Assembly (NCBI GenBank): GCA_015065685.1
Contig: SVPU01000007.1
Location: 1 to 64,000 of the forward strand
Reading direction: 5' to 3'
Source of the DNA: Oscillospiraceae bacterium
Lineage (GTDB): Bacteria > Bacillota > Clostridia > Oscillospirales > Acutalibacteraceae
Length of the DNA: 64,000 nt
Part shown: in pieces, positions 31,250-40,219 of the stretch
Numbering within the stretch: position 1 is the stretch's first letter
Layout: each line of letters begins with the position of its first letter
Position numbers and translations under genes: made by a program
The notes under the pieces: generated by a model
Databases searched by the model: none
Told to the model about the DNA's origin: nothing
Seen by the model: only the letters and a program-made list of their open reading frames with translations

Positions 31250-32794
31250 GTGGTGTTTATCGTGAAAATAAAGAACAGCCGTGGCCTTAGAATACCAACA
31301 AGAATTTTGGTTTCGGGCATATTGCTTGTTATACAGTTGCTTTTTATTGTCAGTGTGGCTTATAATCTCACCGCGCAATCGGCAGCTGCTTATATTATTA
31401 CCATGATAATCGCCGCAATAACCGTTATAGTGATTATTAATCGCAGAGGTAACCCCGACCATAAGATAACTTGGATAGTTTTCATTCTGGTTTTCCCGCT
31501 TTTTGGAATAACTGTGTTTCTTTTGTGGGGTGGAGGAAGAGTGCTTCCGCACATAAAGAAAAAAATGCGTATTTGTGAATCGCACCATATGTCCTTTTTG
31601 GAGGATGACAGTGCGGTTATGGAAAAGCTAAAATATTATGACCTTATACACTCTCGCCAAGCAGATTATTTAACAAGGGAATCGGGCTATCCTCTTTATG
31701 ACCGCACAGCAACCGAATTTGTCTCTCCGGGAGAGGCGTTTCTCCCACGCTTGCTTGAGGAGCTGAGAGCGGCAGAAAAATATATTTTTATTGAATTTTT
31801 CATTCTCGCAGAGGGTGAAATGTGGAATCAGATATACGATATTCTAAAAGAAAAAGCGAAGAACGGAGTGGAAATCAAAATAATTTTTGATGATTTCGGC
31901 TCGATTAAGAGACAGAATAAAAACTTTATATCTGAGCTTCGCAAAAACAACATTTCGGTTTCAATATTCAACCCCATAAACCCGATAATGAACATTTTTA
32001 TGAACAATAGAAACCACCGCAAAATAGTGGTTATTGACGGCAAGGTGGCTATTACGGGCGGCATTAACATCGGGGACGAATATGTGAACTATGAAGAGCG
32101 CTTCGGTTATTGGCTTGACAGCGCAATAATCATTAAAGGCGATGCGGTTAAAAGCTTTCTTGTAATGTTTGCTAATATGTGGGAATTCACCACGGGTAAA
32201 AAAATAAATATCCCTCTGCACGATGCTTATGCGCCCTGCTTTGAAGAGGGCTTTGTGGTGCCATATTGTGATGGCCCACTTAACAATCAGAATCCCGCCG
32301 AGGGAATATATATGCAGATTCTTTCAACCGCGCAGAAATATGTTTACATTGCAACTCCCTATCTTATAATCGATAACACAATGAAAAATATTATTCATAT
32401 GGCTGCTAAATCGGGAATAGATGTGCGAATAATTGTGCCGCACATTCCTGATAAGTGGTATGTTCACCCCGCAACACAGTATAATTATCTCGAGCTTCTT
32501 GAAGCGGGTGTTAAAATTTATGAATACACACCCGGATTTATCCATTCAAAATTATTCGTTTCCGATGATAAGGTTGCAACGGTGGGCACGGTTAATATGG
32601 ATTACCGCAGCTTTGTGTTCCATTTCGAGTGCGGCGCGTGGATTTGTGATAACAGCACAGTTCTTGATATTAAAGACCATTTTGAAGAAACTATAACAAA
32701 GTGCAAGGAAATAAAGATTGAAGAATGGAAAAAAAGACCGATAAAAGACCGTATAAAACAAGAAATTCTTCATATTTTCGCGCCGTTTATGTAA
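31250..32794 (+). CDS. cls: Cardiolipin synthase (phospholipase D superfamily)
   Basis: Two HKD-type motifs: NHRKIVVIDGKVAITGG and HSKLFVSDDKVATVGTVN; N-terminal TM helices. Confidence 0.92.
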   Translation: MVFIVKIKNSRGLRIPTRILVSGILLVIQLLFIVSVAYNLTAQSAAAYIITMIIAAITVIVIINRRGNPDHKITWIVFILVFPLFGITVFLLWGGGRVLPHIKKKMRICESHHMSFLEDDSAVMEKLKYYDLIHSRQADYLTRESGYPLYDRTATEFVSPGEAFLPRLLEELRAAEKYIFIEFFILAEGEMWNQIYDILKEKAKNGVEIKIIFDDFGSIKRQNKNFISELRKNNISVSIFNPINPIMNIFMNNRNHRKIVVIDGKVAITGGINIGDEYVNYEERFGYWLDSAIIIKGDAVKSFLVMFANMWEFTTGKKINIPLHDAYAPCFEEGFVVPYCDGPLNNQNPAEGIYMQILSTAQKYVYIATPYLIIDNTMKNIIHMAAKSGIDVRIIVPHIPDKWYVHPATQYNYLELLEAGVKIYEYTPGFIHSKLFVSDDKVATVGTVNMDYRSFVFHFECGAWICDNSTVLDIKDHFEETITKCKEIKIEEWKKRPIKDRIKQEILHIFAPFM

Positions 32795-32801
32795 ATTTAT
32801 T

Positions 32802-32830
32802 TTGACATTTTTTAAAAATGGTGTTATACT
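32802..32830 (+). promoter_or_regulatory. Promoter for small-ORF transcription unit
   Basis: TTGACA-17 bp-TATACT. Confidence 0.8.
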
Positions 32831-32862
32831 AACTATGTTAAAGTCTGAAAGGAGTTAAACTT

Positions 32863-33012
32863 ATGAAGGGCTTTTTTAAATTTTTGGTTTCGATATTAGC
32901 GATTTTCGGAACAGTTATAGGTGCACTCGCGGTGTTTGATAAGCTATCAAACAAAAACCGCATTAAAGGGGATTATCTTGAGTGTGATATACCCGATTAT
33001 GATGAAGAATAA
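32863..33012 (+). CDS. Small single-TM protein (49 aa), not in supplied ORF track
   Basis: MKGFFKFLVSILAIFGTVIGALAVFDKLSNKNRIKGDYLECDIPDYDEE*; SD GAAAGGAG; one hydrophobic helix then acidic tail. Confidence 0.75.
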   Translation: MKGFFKFLVSILAIFGTVIGALAVFDKLSNKNRIKGDYLECDIPDYDEE

Positions 33013-33031
33013 TCTATAGGGGAGTATGTTT

Positions 33032-33145
33032 ATGAAATTCGAAATGCCTAATATGAATGTAGTTTCATTTGAATCAAAAGAAGTTATAGCGTGGATGGAA
33101 GAAGAAGGCTACGGTCCTGCTCAAAACGATTCTACAGTGATTTAA
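33032..33145 (+). CDS. Small peptide (37 aa) of unknown function, not in supplied ORF track
   Basis: MKFEMPNMNVVSFESKEVIAWMEEEGYGPAQNDSTVI*; SD-like GGGGAG upstream; terminator 12 nt after stop. Confidence 0.68.
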   Translation: MKFEMPNMNVVSFESKEVIAWMEEEGYGPAQNDSTVI

Positions 33146-33156
33146 TAATTAGATTG

Positions 33157-33195
33157 AAGCGGTGATTTGCATCTGCAAATCACCGCTTTTTTATT
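33157..33195. terminator. Bidirectional intrinsic terminator
   Basis: AAGCGGTGATTTGCA-tc-TGCAAATCACCGCTT followed by TTTTTATTTTT. Confidence 0.9.
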
Positions 33196-33715
33196 TTTCA
33201 TAAAAGTTTTTTAATGTCGATAGCGCTCGGTTTTTTATTCGGTTTATAGATTGCCTGGTGGTGCCTAACATAAAAGCAAGTTCGGTATCGCTGTAATTAT
33301 ATATGTACTTATAAACTATAACGAGTTTTTGTTTGTGCGAGAGTCTGCAAAGCGCATCTGCAACAAAAAAGTTCTCGAAAAGGTTGTCCTTATAAAAAAC
33401 TTCGTTTTCGTAAAGTTCGGAACAAAACGAGCGGTATTTTTGGTTTTCCCTTGAAATGCTTATATATTTATTTCTGAGAGACACCGATATATACCGTGCG
33501 ATACTGTCGGAAGAATATTCCGCGAATCTGTCTAACTCTATATCATAAAGCAGTTCAATAAGAAAAAGAGTGAGTTCGGGGAGTGCATCTTCTGTATTCA
33601 GTTTCAAGGCATAGTGATTTATAAGTTTTTTGAAATTTTCATAAATCTCACTAAAAGCACACATATCCTGTTTGCGAAAAGAAAGTATTAAACTTTTTAA
33701 GTGCCTGTTATCCAT
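33191..33715 (-). CDS. Sigma-70 family sigma factor, ECF/TcdR-BotR-UviA-like
   Basis: Region 2-like FSEIYENFKKLINHYALKLN...; region 4 HTH LSHKQKLVIVYKYIYNYSDTELAFMLGTTRQSINRIKNRALSTLKNF; SD AAAGGAGGG before ATG at 33715. Confidence 0.78.
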   Translation of the reverse strand: MDNRHLKSLILSFRKQDMCAFSEIYENFKKLINHYALKLNTEDALPELTLFLIELLYDIELDRFAEYSSDSIARYISVSLRNKYISISRENQKYRSFCSELYENEVFYKDNLFENFFVADALCRLSHKQKLVIVYKYIYNYSDTELAFMLGTTRQSINRIKNRALSTLKNFYEK

Positions 33716-33726
33716 TTTCAACCCTC

Positions 33727-33791
33727 CTTTCTTTACAGAAAGAAAAAAGCTGAAAATTTGTAAACCCTAAAGTTTTTGCGCCAGCTTTTTC
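33727..33791 (-). promoter_or_regulatory. Terminator-like hairpin plus SD-proximal hairpin in leader of sigma-factor gene
   Basis: Minus strand AAAAAGCTG...CAGCTTTTTT then CTTTCT-gtaa-AGAAAG overlapping AAAGGAGGG. Confidence 0.5.
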
Positions 33792-33901
33792 AAAGTTATC
33801 GTTATTCTACATAAAATTTTGAAAAAATTGGCTTTTTTGGGAGTAAAAGGAAGAAAAAAGAGAGTAAAAACAACAATAATTACATAATTTCGGCTTAAAT
33901 A

Positions 33902-33930
33902 TTGACACAATAATACAAATATTGTATAAT
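33902..33930 (+). promoter_or_regulatory. Perfect consensus promoter ending 7 nt before the ATG of the LytTR regulator
   Basis: TTGACA (33902-33907)-17 bp-TATAAT (33925-33930). Confidence 0.88.
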
Positions 33931-33937
33931 ATTTTGT

Positions 33938-34639
33938 ATGAGAATAGCAATTTGTGACCGAAATATAGAAAATCTCTTTTGGTTTAAAAATGCGATTTAC
34001 CGTTATGCCGAAAAAATCAAAATAGATGTTTTAATTGAATGTTATCAATATGGTGAAGAAATGCTTGGAACAGGAGTGAGGTACAACTTAGTTTTTATCA
34101 ATTATGAACTTTCGGGAATTAACGGTTTGGAAATTGCTGAAAAAATAAGAAAAACCGATGCTTACACGGCCATAATTTTTATAGGCCGCAGCACCGATTT
34201 TATTTTGGAGACCTTTAAAGTTAACCCGTTTTCTTTTTTGCTTGTGCCAACGGATGAAAAAGAATTGTTTAATATGTTAAACCAATATTTTAAAAATTCA
34301 ATAAACAGTTATACGGTTTGTCTTAAAACTAAGGATTATATGCAATGTGTGAATTCTAACGAGATAGTTTATTTGGAAGCGGCTAACAAGCGGTGTTTTG
34401 TCAGTCTTGAAAAAGAAAAAATCATTTGCAATAAAACCATGGCAAGAATGTATGAAGTTTTGCCCAAGAGCCAGTTTTTAAAGATTAACCGAGCATTTAT
34501 TATTAATTGCAATTATGTTAGAAAGTATAATAATGAAAATGTTTTTTTAAAGAACGGGGAATCGCTTCCGATGAGCAGAAATTATGCAAGGGAATTTAAA
34601 ATGAATTTTCAGAATAATATCAATTTTATGAAAATATAA
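33938..34639 (+). CDS. LytTR-family response regulator
   Basis: N-terminal MRIAICDRN receiver-like; C-terminal LytTR features (NEIVYLEAANKRCFV...FLKINRAFIINCNYVRKY). Confidence 0.87.
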   Translation: MRIAICDRNIENLFWFKNAIYRYAEKIKIDVLIECYQYGEEMLGTGVRYNLVFINYELSGINGLEIAEKIRKTDAYTAIIFIGRSTDFILETFKVNPFSFLLVPTDEKELFNMLNQYFKNSINSYTVCLKTKDYMQCVNSNEIVYLEAANKRCFVSLEKEKIICNKTMARMYEVLPKSQFLKINRAFIINCNYVRKYNNENVFLKNGESLPMSRNYAREFKMNFQNNINFMKI

Positions 34640-34673
34640 AACGGAATTAAGGAAGAATTCTTAATTCCGTTTT
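34638..34673. terminator. Bidirectional intrinsic terminator
   Basis: AAAACGGAATTAAG...CTTAATTCCGTTTT. Confidence 0.88.
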
Positions 34674-34677
34674 ATCA

Positions 34678-36750
34678 TTATATGGTGCCTCTGTAGTATA
34701 GGCCCCTTGTGTAGTTGGTATTGCAGGGGTAACCGTTTTTATAGGCTAATATTATATTCTCGACTTCTTCTTTTGTTTCATCGCAAAAATAAAGAATTAA
34801 AAAATCAAGCGGAGCCAAATCACTTTTTTTATCTGCCAACCAAATAGGTCTGCTGTTTAGCAGTTCTGAGAATCCGCTTCGGCACCGAATTCTGAATTTT
34901 TCGCCCAAGCGGTCGGTGATATAGCCCTTTTTGTTACACTTGCTGCAAGAAATTCCGTTTTTTAACGGGCAATTTTTAAATAACATAAGGGGTATATTCC
35001 CATAAGCGATAATTCCCTTGTCAATATTGCAATTGAGTTTGTTTATATTGCCAATTGTTTCTTCGGGTGAAATAACCGCAGCGGAGATTCCGAATCCCTC
35101 GGCGGTTTTAAGGCTCTCAGAGTTTGCAATGTTAAGACCTGCATCTGCTATTATGGAAAAATCAAGGCCCTTTGCGATTTTAACTGCCGAAAGATTGCCG
35201 CAAAGAGCGTATTTGAATCCCTTGCCTTTAAATGTAGTCAATCTTTGCTTTAGACCCTCTTCGCTTGGTATGCCACGTGGAATATCCACAATTAAATCAA
35301 TGCCGTCATCAACCGATTTATTAAAATCTTTTTCGATTGGAAAGATTATTCCATCAACAAAATTTAAATTTTTGGGGATTTGCTCCGCTTCATCAACTCT
35401 TATGAAAAGTTTTTGCTTTTTGTTTTGTTGTGGCTTCTGGCTTTCCAAGCGGTATTCTGCAAAAGAAGGCTCGTGGGTTATTTCGCAACGCGCAAGACTC
35501 AGCTTTTCACATGCCTCTCTTCGCAAGGCGTTGAGCTCACTCGCCGAAACAAAAAGACCATCATCCAAATCAACCGAACCACCCTTATCAATATAAGGTG
35601 TCCCGCCGAATTTACAAATGCTATTAAGCACACTTTCATAAGTTAAGGGCTTGCTTTGAGCAAGGCTTGGAATAGTCCCCTGCGCAGTAACCGTATGGCC
35701 GCAATTATCTGAAATGGTTAAGACTATCGGCTCATCTTTCTTTATTTTTGCCTTAACACCGATTGGGACCGATTGCAGTTCGTTGCGGTATAGAGTGTGC
35801 AAAATCGGGAAGGCTTTATCGGCGGAGGTCACATCCTCCTTTGTTCTGATACCAAACATTTCTCTGCCAAGATTATTAGTGTAGTAGCCATCAGTAAAGC
35901 CTGAACGCGAAAAAACATTTTTAAGGGTTTTTTCAAGGGTTTCGTTCACTTTTCCGCTTGTTAAGGCTTCTTTACAGGAGGCAACCGCGGCGGCAACATA
36001 TTCGGGGCGTTTCATTCGGCCCTCGATTTTAAAAGAACGCACACCCATTTCGTAGAGTTCGCCCAAATACTGTGTTAATGATAAATCTTTAAGGCTTAAA
36101 TCATAACCTGTTCCGCCCTGTACTTTAAAGGGGAGTCGGCAAGGTCCTGCACAAAGACCGCGGTTGCCGCTTCGGGAACCCAAAAAGGCGGACATAAGAC
36201 ATTGACCCGATACACACATACATAAAGCGCCGTGAACAAAAACCTCTACCGTGATGCCTAGCTCCTTTGCCCTTTGGCAGAAAGGAACCAGCTCTTGCTT
36301 GCTCATTTCTCTTGCCACCACAACCTGCGTGAAGCCCAATTCTTTAAGAAGCTCGAGCGCTGAGGGGGAATGAACCGACATCTGTGTTGAAGCGTGAAGC
36401 GGAAGCTCGGGGATTTTTTCGTGAAGAATCCGAGCAAGACCTAAGTCTTGAATTATAATTCCGTCAATCCCTAAATTATAGGCCTTAAGAGCCAGAGAAA
36501 ACGCAGAATGCATCTCTGCATCCTTTATGAGAATATTAAGGGTTAAATAGGCCTTAACCCCTCTTATGTGGCAGTAATTTATAGCCTCTGCCAATTCATC
36601 TAGAGTGAAGTTTTGCGCATTTCTTCTGGCTGAAAAATCTTTAGCGCCAAAATAAACCGCGTTGGCACCGCTTCGCACAGCGGCGTAAAGCATATCGAAA
36701 TTCCCAACAGGCGCCAAGATTTCTGCGTTTTTAAAATTCAAATAAATCAT
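34678..36750 (-). CDS. U32 family peptidase
   Basis: AEILAPVGNFDMLYAAVRSGANAVYFGAKDFSARR; HGALCMCVSGQCLMSAFLGSRSGNRGLCAGPCRLPF. Confidence 0.93.
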   Translation of the reverse strand: MIYLNFKNAEILAPVGNFDMLYAAVRSGANAVYFGAKDFSARRNAQNFTLDELAEAINYCHIRGVKAYLTLNILIKDAEMHSAFSLALKAYNLGIDGIIIQDLGLARILHEKIPELPLHASTQMSVHSPSALELLKELGFTQVVVAREMSKQELVPFCQRAKELGITVEVFVHGALCMCVSGQCLMSAFLGSRSGNRGLCAGPCRLPFKVQGGTGYDLSLKDLSLTQYLGELYEMGVRSFKIEGRMKRPEYVAAAVASCKEALTSGKVNETLEKTLKNVFSRSGFTDGYYTNNLGREMFGIRTKEDVTSADKAFPILHTLYRNELQSVPIGVKAKIKKDEPIVLTISDNCGHTVTAQGTIPSLAQSKPLTYESVLNSICKFGGTPYIDKGGSVDLDDGLFVSASELNALRREACEKLSLARCEITHEPSFAEYRLESQKPQQNKKQKLFIRVDEAEQIPKNLNFVDGIIFPIEKDFNKSVDDGIDLIVDIPRGIPSEEGLKQRLTTFKGKGFKYALCGNLSAVKIAKGLDFSIIADAGLNIANSESLKTAEGFGISAAVISPEETIGNINKLNCNIDKGIIAYGNIPLMLFKNCPLKNGISCSKCNKKGYITDRLGEKFRIRCRSGFSELLNSRPIWLADKKSDLAPLDFLILYFCDETKEEVENIILAYKNGYPCNTNYTRGLYYRGTI

Positions 36751-36897
36751 TCCTTAAAAGAAATTCCATAACTATATAATACATTATTATTACAAATAAT
36801 TAAAGTATTTTTTAATTGTTCACTTTACAACGACGGTTCAAATTGGTATAATTAGTGTAAAAATAAGTATTTGATTTCTTAAAAGGATGGCGAAAAA

Positions 36898-38112
36898 ATG
36901 AAATATTTAGTTTTGCTTTGCGACGGTATGTCTGATTTACCGTGCGATGCTTTAGGTGGCAAAACTCCTATGGAGTGTGCAAACAAGCCTTACATAGATT
37001 CTCTTTGCAAAAAAGCAGAGGTTGGAATGTGCAAAACTGTGGCACAGGGACTCAAGCCCGGAAGCGATGTTGCAAACCTTTCGGTTATGGGCTATGACCC
37101 AATGGAATGCTACACAGGCCGTTCACCGCTTGAAGCGGCTTCTATCGGTGTTGACCTTAAAGACAGCGATGTTGCTTTGAGATGTAACATTGTAACCCTT
37201 TCAGGCGAAGAAAATTATGAAGATAAAACAATGGTGGATTACTGCGCAGGCGATATTTCTACTGAAGAGGCCCACGAAATTATAAAAACGGTTGAAGAAA
37301 AGCTTGGTAATGAAATTTATAAGTTTTATGGCGGAGTGAGCTATCGCCATTGCCTTGTGGTTTCAAACGGAACAACCGAGCTTGGAACAATGACACCGCC
37401 GCATGATATCAGCGGAAGGGTTATTGGCGAATATTTAAGCCAAAATGAAAACGCGGTACCACTTATTGAGCTTATGAAAAAGAGCTATAACATACTTAAA
37501 GACCATCCCGTTAACATTAAAAGAAGAGAAAAAGGTCTTAATGAAGCTAATTCTATTTGGCTTTGGGGCGAGGGTAGAAAACCCTCGCTTGAGAACTTTA
37601 AAGAGAAAAACGGCGTGAGCGCCTGTGTTGTAAGTGCGGTCGACCTTCTAAAAGGCATTGGTATTTGCAGCGGAATGCAAACTCCTGAGGTTAAAGGAGC
37701 AACGGGATATCTTGACACCGATTTCGAAGCTAAAACAAAAGCGGGAATAGGGGCTTATAAAAATGGCACGGATTTGGTTTATCTTCACTTTGAAGCACCC
37801 GATGAGTGCGGGCATAGAGGAGAGCCTGAAAATAAGGTTAAGGCTATTGAATATATAGATTCACGCGCTTTAAAAATGCTGCTTGAATATTTTGAAAATT
37901 GCGGCGAGGATTACAGAATTCTTATTATGCCTGACCACCCGACACCGCTTATCACAAAAACACATTCATCCGAGCCGGTGCCTTATTTAATTTACGATAG
38001 TTCGGATGAAAAATGCGGCCCCGACTGCTTTACTGAGGAGAGCGCCCGTGGTACTGGTGCGTTTGTTGAGCACGGACCTGACATAATGAAAAAATTGCTC
38101 AAAAAAATGTAG
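36898..38112 (+). CDS. apgM: Cofactor-independent phosphoglycerate mutase (ApgM-type)
   Basis: KYLVLLCDGMSDLP; LSVMGYDP; HFEAPDECGHRGE; MPDHPTP. Confidence 0.9.
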   Translation: MKYLVLLCDGMSDLPCDALGGKTPMECANKPYIDSLCKKAEVGMCKTVAQGLKPGSDVANLSVMGYDPMECYTGRSPLEAASIGVDLKDSDVALRCNIVTLSGEENYEDKTMVDYCAGDISTEEAHEIIKTVEEKLGNEIYKFYGGVSYRHCLVVSNGTTELGTMTPPHDISGRVIGEYLSQNENAVPLIELMKKSYNILKDHPVNIKRREKGLNEANSIWLWGEGRKPSLENFKEKNGVSACVVSAVDLLKGIGICSGMQTPEVKGATGYLDTDFEAKTKAGIGAYKNGTDLVYLHFEAPDECGHRGEPENKVKAIEYIDSRALKMLLEYFENCGEDYRILIMPDHPTPLITKTHSSEPVPYLIYDSSDEKCGPDCFTEESARGTGAFVEHGPDIMKKLLKKM

Positions 38113-38140
38113 TTATGTAAACTAAGATAACCAATAAAAG

Positions 38141-38226
38141 TTTTCCACTTTATTAACAAAGTTATCCACATTTTTGGGGCATGTCCGCTGAAAAATGCGA
38201 TTTTGCCGTTTCAATTCGGTGGATAA
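38141..38226. promoter_or_regulatory. Intergenic cluster of DnaA-box-like sequences
   Basis: Perfect TTATCCACA at 38162-38170; near matches TTTTCCACT (38141-38149) and GGTGGATAA (38218-38226). Confidence 0.45.
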
Positions 38227-38400
38227 GGCGGTTATTAAGTGGGATAAAGTGTTTTGTTGTAAACCGAAAAATAAAAAAATTATGTAAATCGATTTTACAA
38301 GTTTCGACAAAAAAATTCTGGTATTTTTTTAATGTTTTTTATGCGTTTTAAAGGAAAATTTTCCTTTTTTTAAAGTGGCATTTTCGAGATTGGAGATTAA

Positions 38401-39081
38401 ATGAAAAGAACTAAGCTAATTGACCGCCGTTTACCCGATTATACGCGCGGCGAAGAGATATTTAATATGGTAACACACATAGTTGGTGGCGGGTTTGGAG
38501 TTATCGTTTGTGCGCTGTGTGTTATAAAGGCTTTTTTAAACCGAGATGCCTATCAAATCACAGCTTCTTTTATATATGGTTTTTCCATGATTGTGCTTTA
38601 TACAATGTCGAGCGTGTATCACGGACTCAAGCACGAAACGGCCAAAAAAGTGATGCAAATTATTGACCATTGCGCAGTGTTTTTGCTCATCTCGGGCACC
38701 TACACGCCCATAGCATTAGTTGCGCTTCGAGAATATAACACCGCTTTGGGTTGGGTTGTATTTTCAGTTGTGTGGGGCGTTACGGCGCTTGGAGTTACAC
38801 TTAATGCAATAGATTTGAAAAAATATAACATATTCTCCATAATTTGTTATTTGGCACAGGGCTGGTGCATTGTTTTGACCGGAAAAGCGGCCATAAGTGC
38901 TATCGGCACAAAGGGATTTTTGTGGTTGCTCGGCGGTGGAATTGCCTATACTATCGGCGCAGTGCTTTATGGTATTGCGGGCAGAAAAACTGTGAGATAT
39001 ATGCACTCGATTTTCCATATTTTTGTGGTTTTAGGCTCGCTTCTTCAATTTGTTGCAATTCTTTTCTTTGTATTAATTTAA
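38401..39081 (+). CDS. Hemolysin III / PAQR family membrane protein
   Basis: About 7 TM; GEEIFNMVTHIVGG; SSVYHGL; DHCAVFLLISGTYTP; FHIFVVLGSLLQF. Confidence 0.92.
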   Translation: MKRTKLIDRRLPDYTRGEEIFNMVTHIVGGGFGVIVCALCVIKAFLNRDAYQITASFIYGFSMIVLYTMSSVYHGLKHETAKKVMQIIDHCAVFLLISGTYTPIALVALREYNTALGWVVFSVVWGVTALGVTLNAIDLKKYNIFSIICYLAQGWCIVLTGKAAISAIGTKGFLWLLGGGIAYTIGAVLYGIAGRKTVRYMHSIFHIFVVLGSLLQFVAILFFVLI

Positions 39082-39097
39082 GGTGGAGGGTAAAATT

Positions 39098-40057
39098 ATG
39101 AAACCCATACTTTATATAGTAATACCGTGTTTCAATGAGCAAGAGGTGTTACCAGTTACGGCACCTTTGTTCTTTGCGAAGCTAGAGTCGCTCAAGCAAA
39201 ACGGAAAAATAGCCGATGATAGCAGTGTTTTATTTGTTGATGATGGCAGCCGTGATAGAACTTGGGAGATACTTACTGATTTGTGCCATGAAAATAAATA
39301 TTGCAAAGCCATTGCTTTAAGCCGTAACCGCGGTCATCAGAATGCCTTGCTTGCGGGTCTTTTTGAGGCGATGGAAAAGTGCGATATTACGGTATCCATT
39401 GATTGCGACGGTCAGGATGATATAAACGCGATTGACAGAATGATTGATGAATATCTTTCGGGTGCGGAAATTGTTTACGGAATAAGAGACAGCCGAAAGA
39501 CTGACAGCTTTTTCAAAAGAAACACCGCACAAGGCTTTTATAAATTCTTAAAGCTTTTGGGCGCTGAGGTGGTATATAACCACGCGGATTATCGGCTTTT
39601 ATCATCTAAGGTGCTAAAGGAACTCTCAAAATTTAATGAGGTTAACCTCTTTTTGCGAGGAACAATTCCGCTCGTTGGTTTTAAATCGAGTGCGGTTTAT
39701 TATGAACGAACCGAGCGCCTTGCGGGTAAGAGTCATTATCCTTTGAAAAAGATGATATCGTTGGCTCTTAATGGTATAACCAATCTATCGGTAAAGCCTA
39801 TAAGACTGATAACGTTGCTAGGGTTTATCGTTGCTGCAATCAGTATTGTGGGGATTATCTGGTCGGTTGTGATGGTGCTGCTTGGCAAAACTGTTGCGGG
39901 TTGGGCTTCAACCGTTAGTATTATCTGTTTTCTTGGCGGTGTGCAGCTGTTGAGTCTTGGCGTTTTGGGTGAATATATAGGTAAAATTTACCTTGAGGTT
40001 AAAAAACGCCCGAGATACATTATAGAAAAGCGAACAGATGATGCGAAAAATGAATAA
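39098..40057 (+). CDS. Family 2 glycosyltransferase with two C-terminal TM helices (GtrB/DPM-like)
   Basis: IVIPCFNEQEVLP; FVDDGSRDRTWEIL; two C-terminal TMs. Confidence 0.92.
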   Translation: MKPILYIVIPCFNEQEVLPVTAPLFFAKLESLKQNGKIADDSSVLFVDDGSRDRTWEILTDLCHENKYCKAIALSRNRGHQNALLAGLFEAMEKCDITVSIDCDGQDDINAIDRMIDEYLSGAEIVYGIRDSRKTDSFFKRNTAQGFYKFLKLLGAEVVYNHADYRLLSSKVLKELSKFNEVNLFLRGTIPLVGFKSSAVYYERTERLAGKSHYPLKKMISLALNGITNLSVKPIRLITLLGFIVAAISIVGIIWSVVMVLLGKTVAGWASTVSIICFLGGVQLLSLGVLGEYIGKIYLEVKKRPRYIIEKRTDDAKNE

Positions 40058-40123
40058 AATGCACGAAAATTGTTAATAAAATGTAAAAGGTCAGGAAAGG
40101 TCAAAAATTTTTTTAAAAAACTA

Positions 40124-40151
40124 TTGACATTTGAAAAAATTGGCATATAAT
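40124..40151 (+). promoter_or_regulatory. hrcA operon promoter
   Basis: TTGACA-16 bp-TATAAT. Confidence 0.85.
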
Positions 40152-40159
40152 AATACTCG

Positions 40160-40186
40160 TTAGCACTCGAAGCGTTAGAGTGCTAA
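40160..40186. promoter_or_regulatory. CIRCE operator (HrcA binding site)
   Basis: TTAGCACTC-N9-GAGTGCTAA, exact consensus. Confidence 0.98.
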
Positions 40187-40219
40187 TGGGTATTTTTTTA
40201 TTAAACGAGGTGAGGAACG

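Noticed and set aside
35018-35596. 192-aa plus-strand ORF
   Set aside because: Antisense to the U32 peptidase; low-complexity shadow ORF.
38122-38310. 62-aa minus-strand ORF in the DnaA-box region
   Set aside because: AT-rich intergenic DNA, no SD, no domain; regulatory/structural sequence is a better explanation.
38113-38400. Interpretation as the chromosomal origin oriC
   Set aside because: No dnaA, dnaN, rnpA or gyrB neighbours in the window; only one perfect box.
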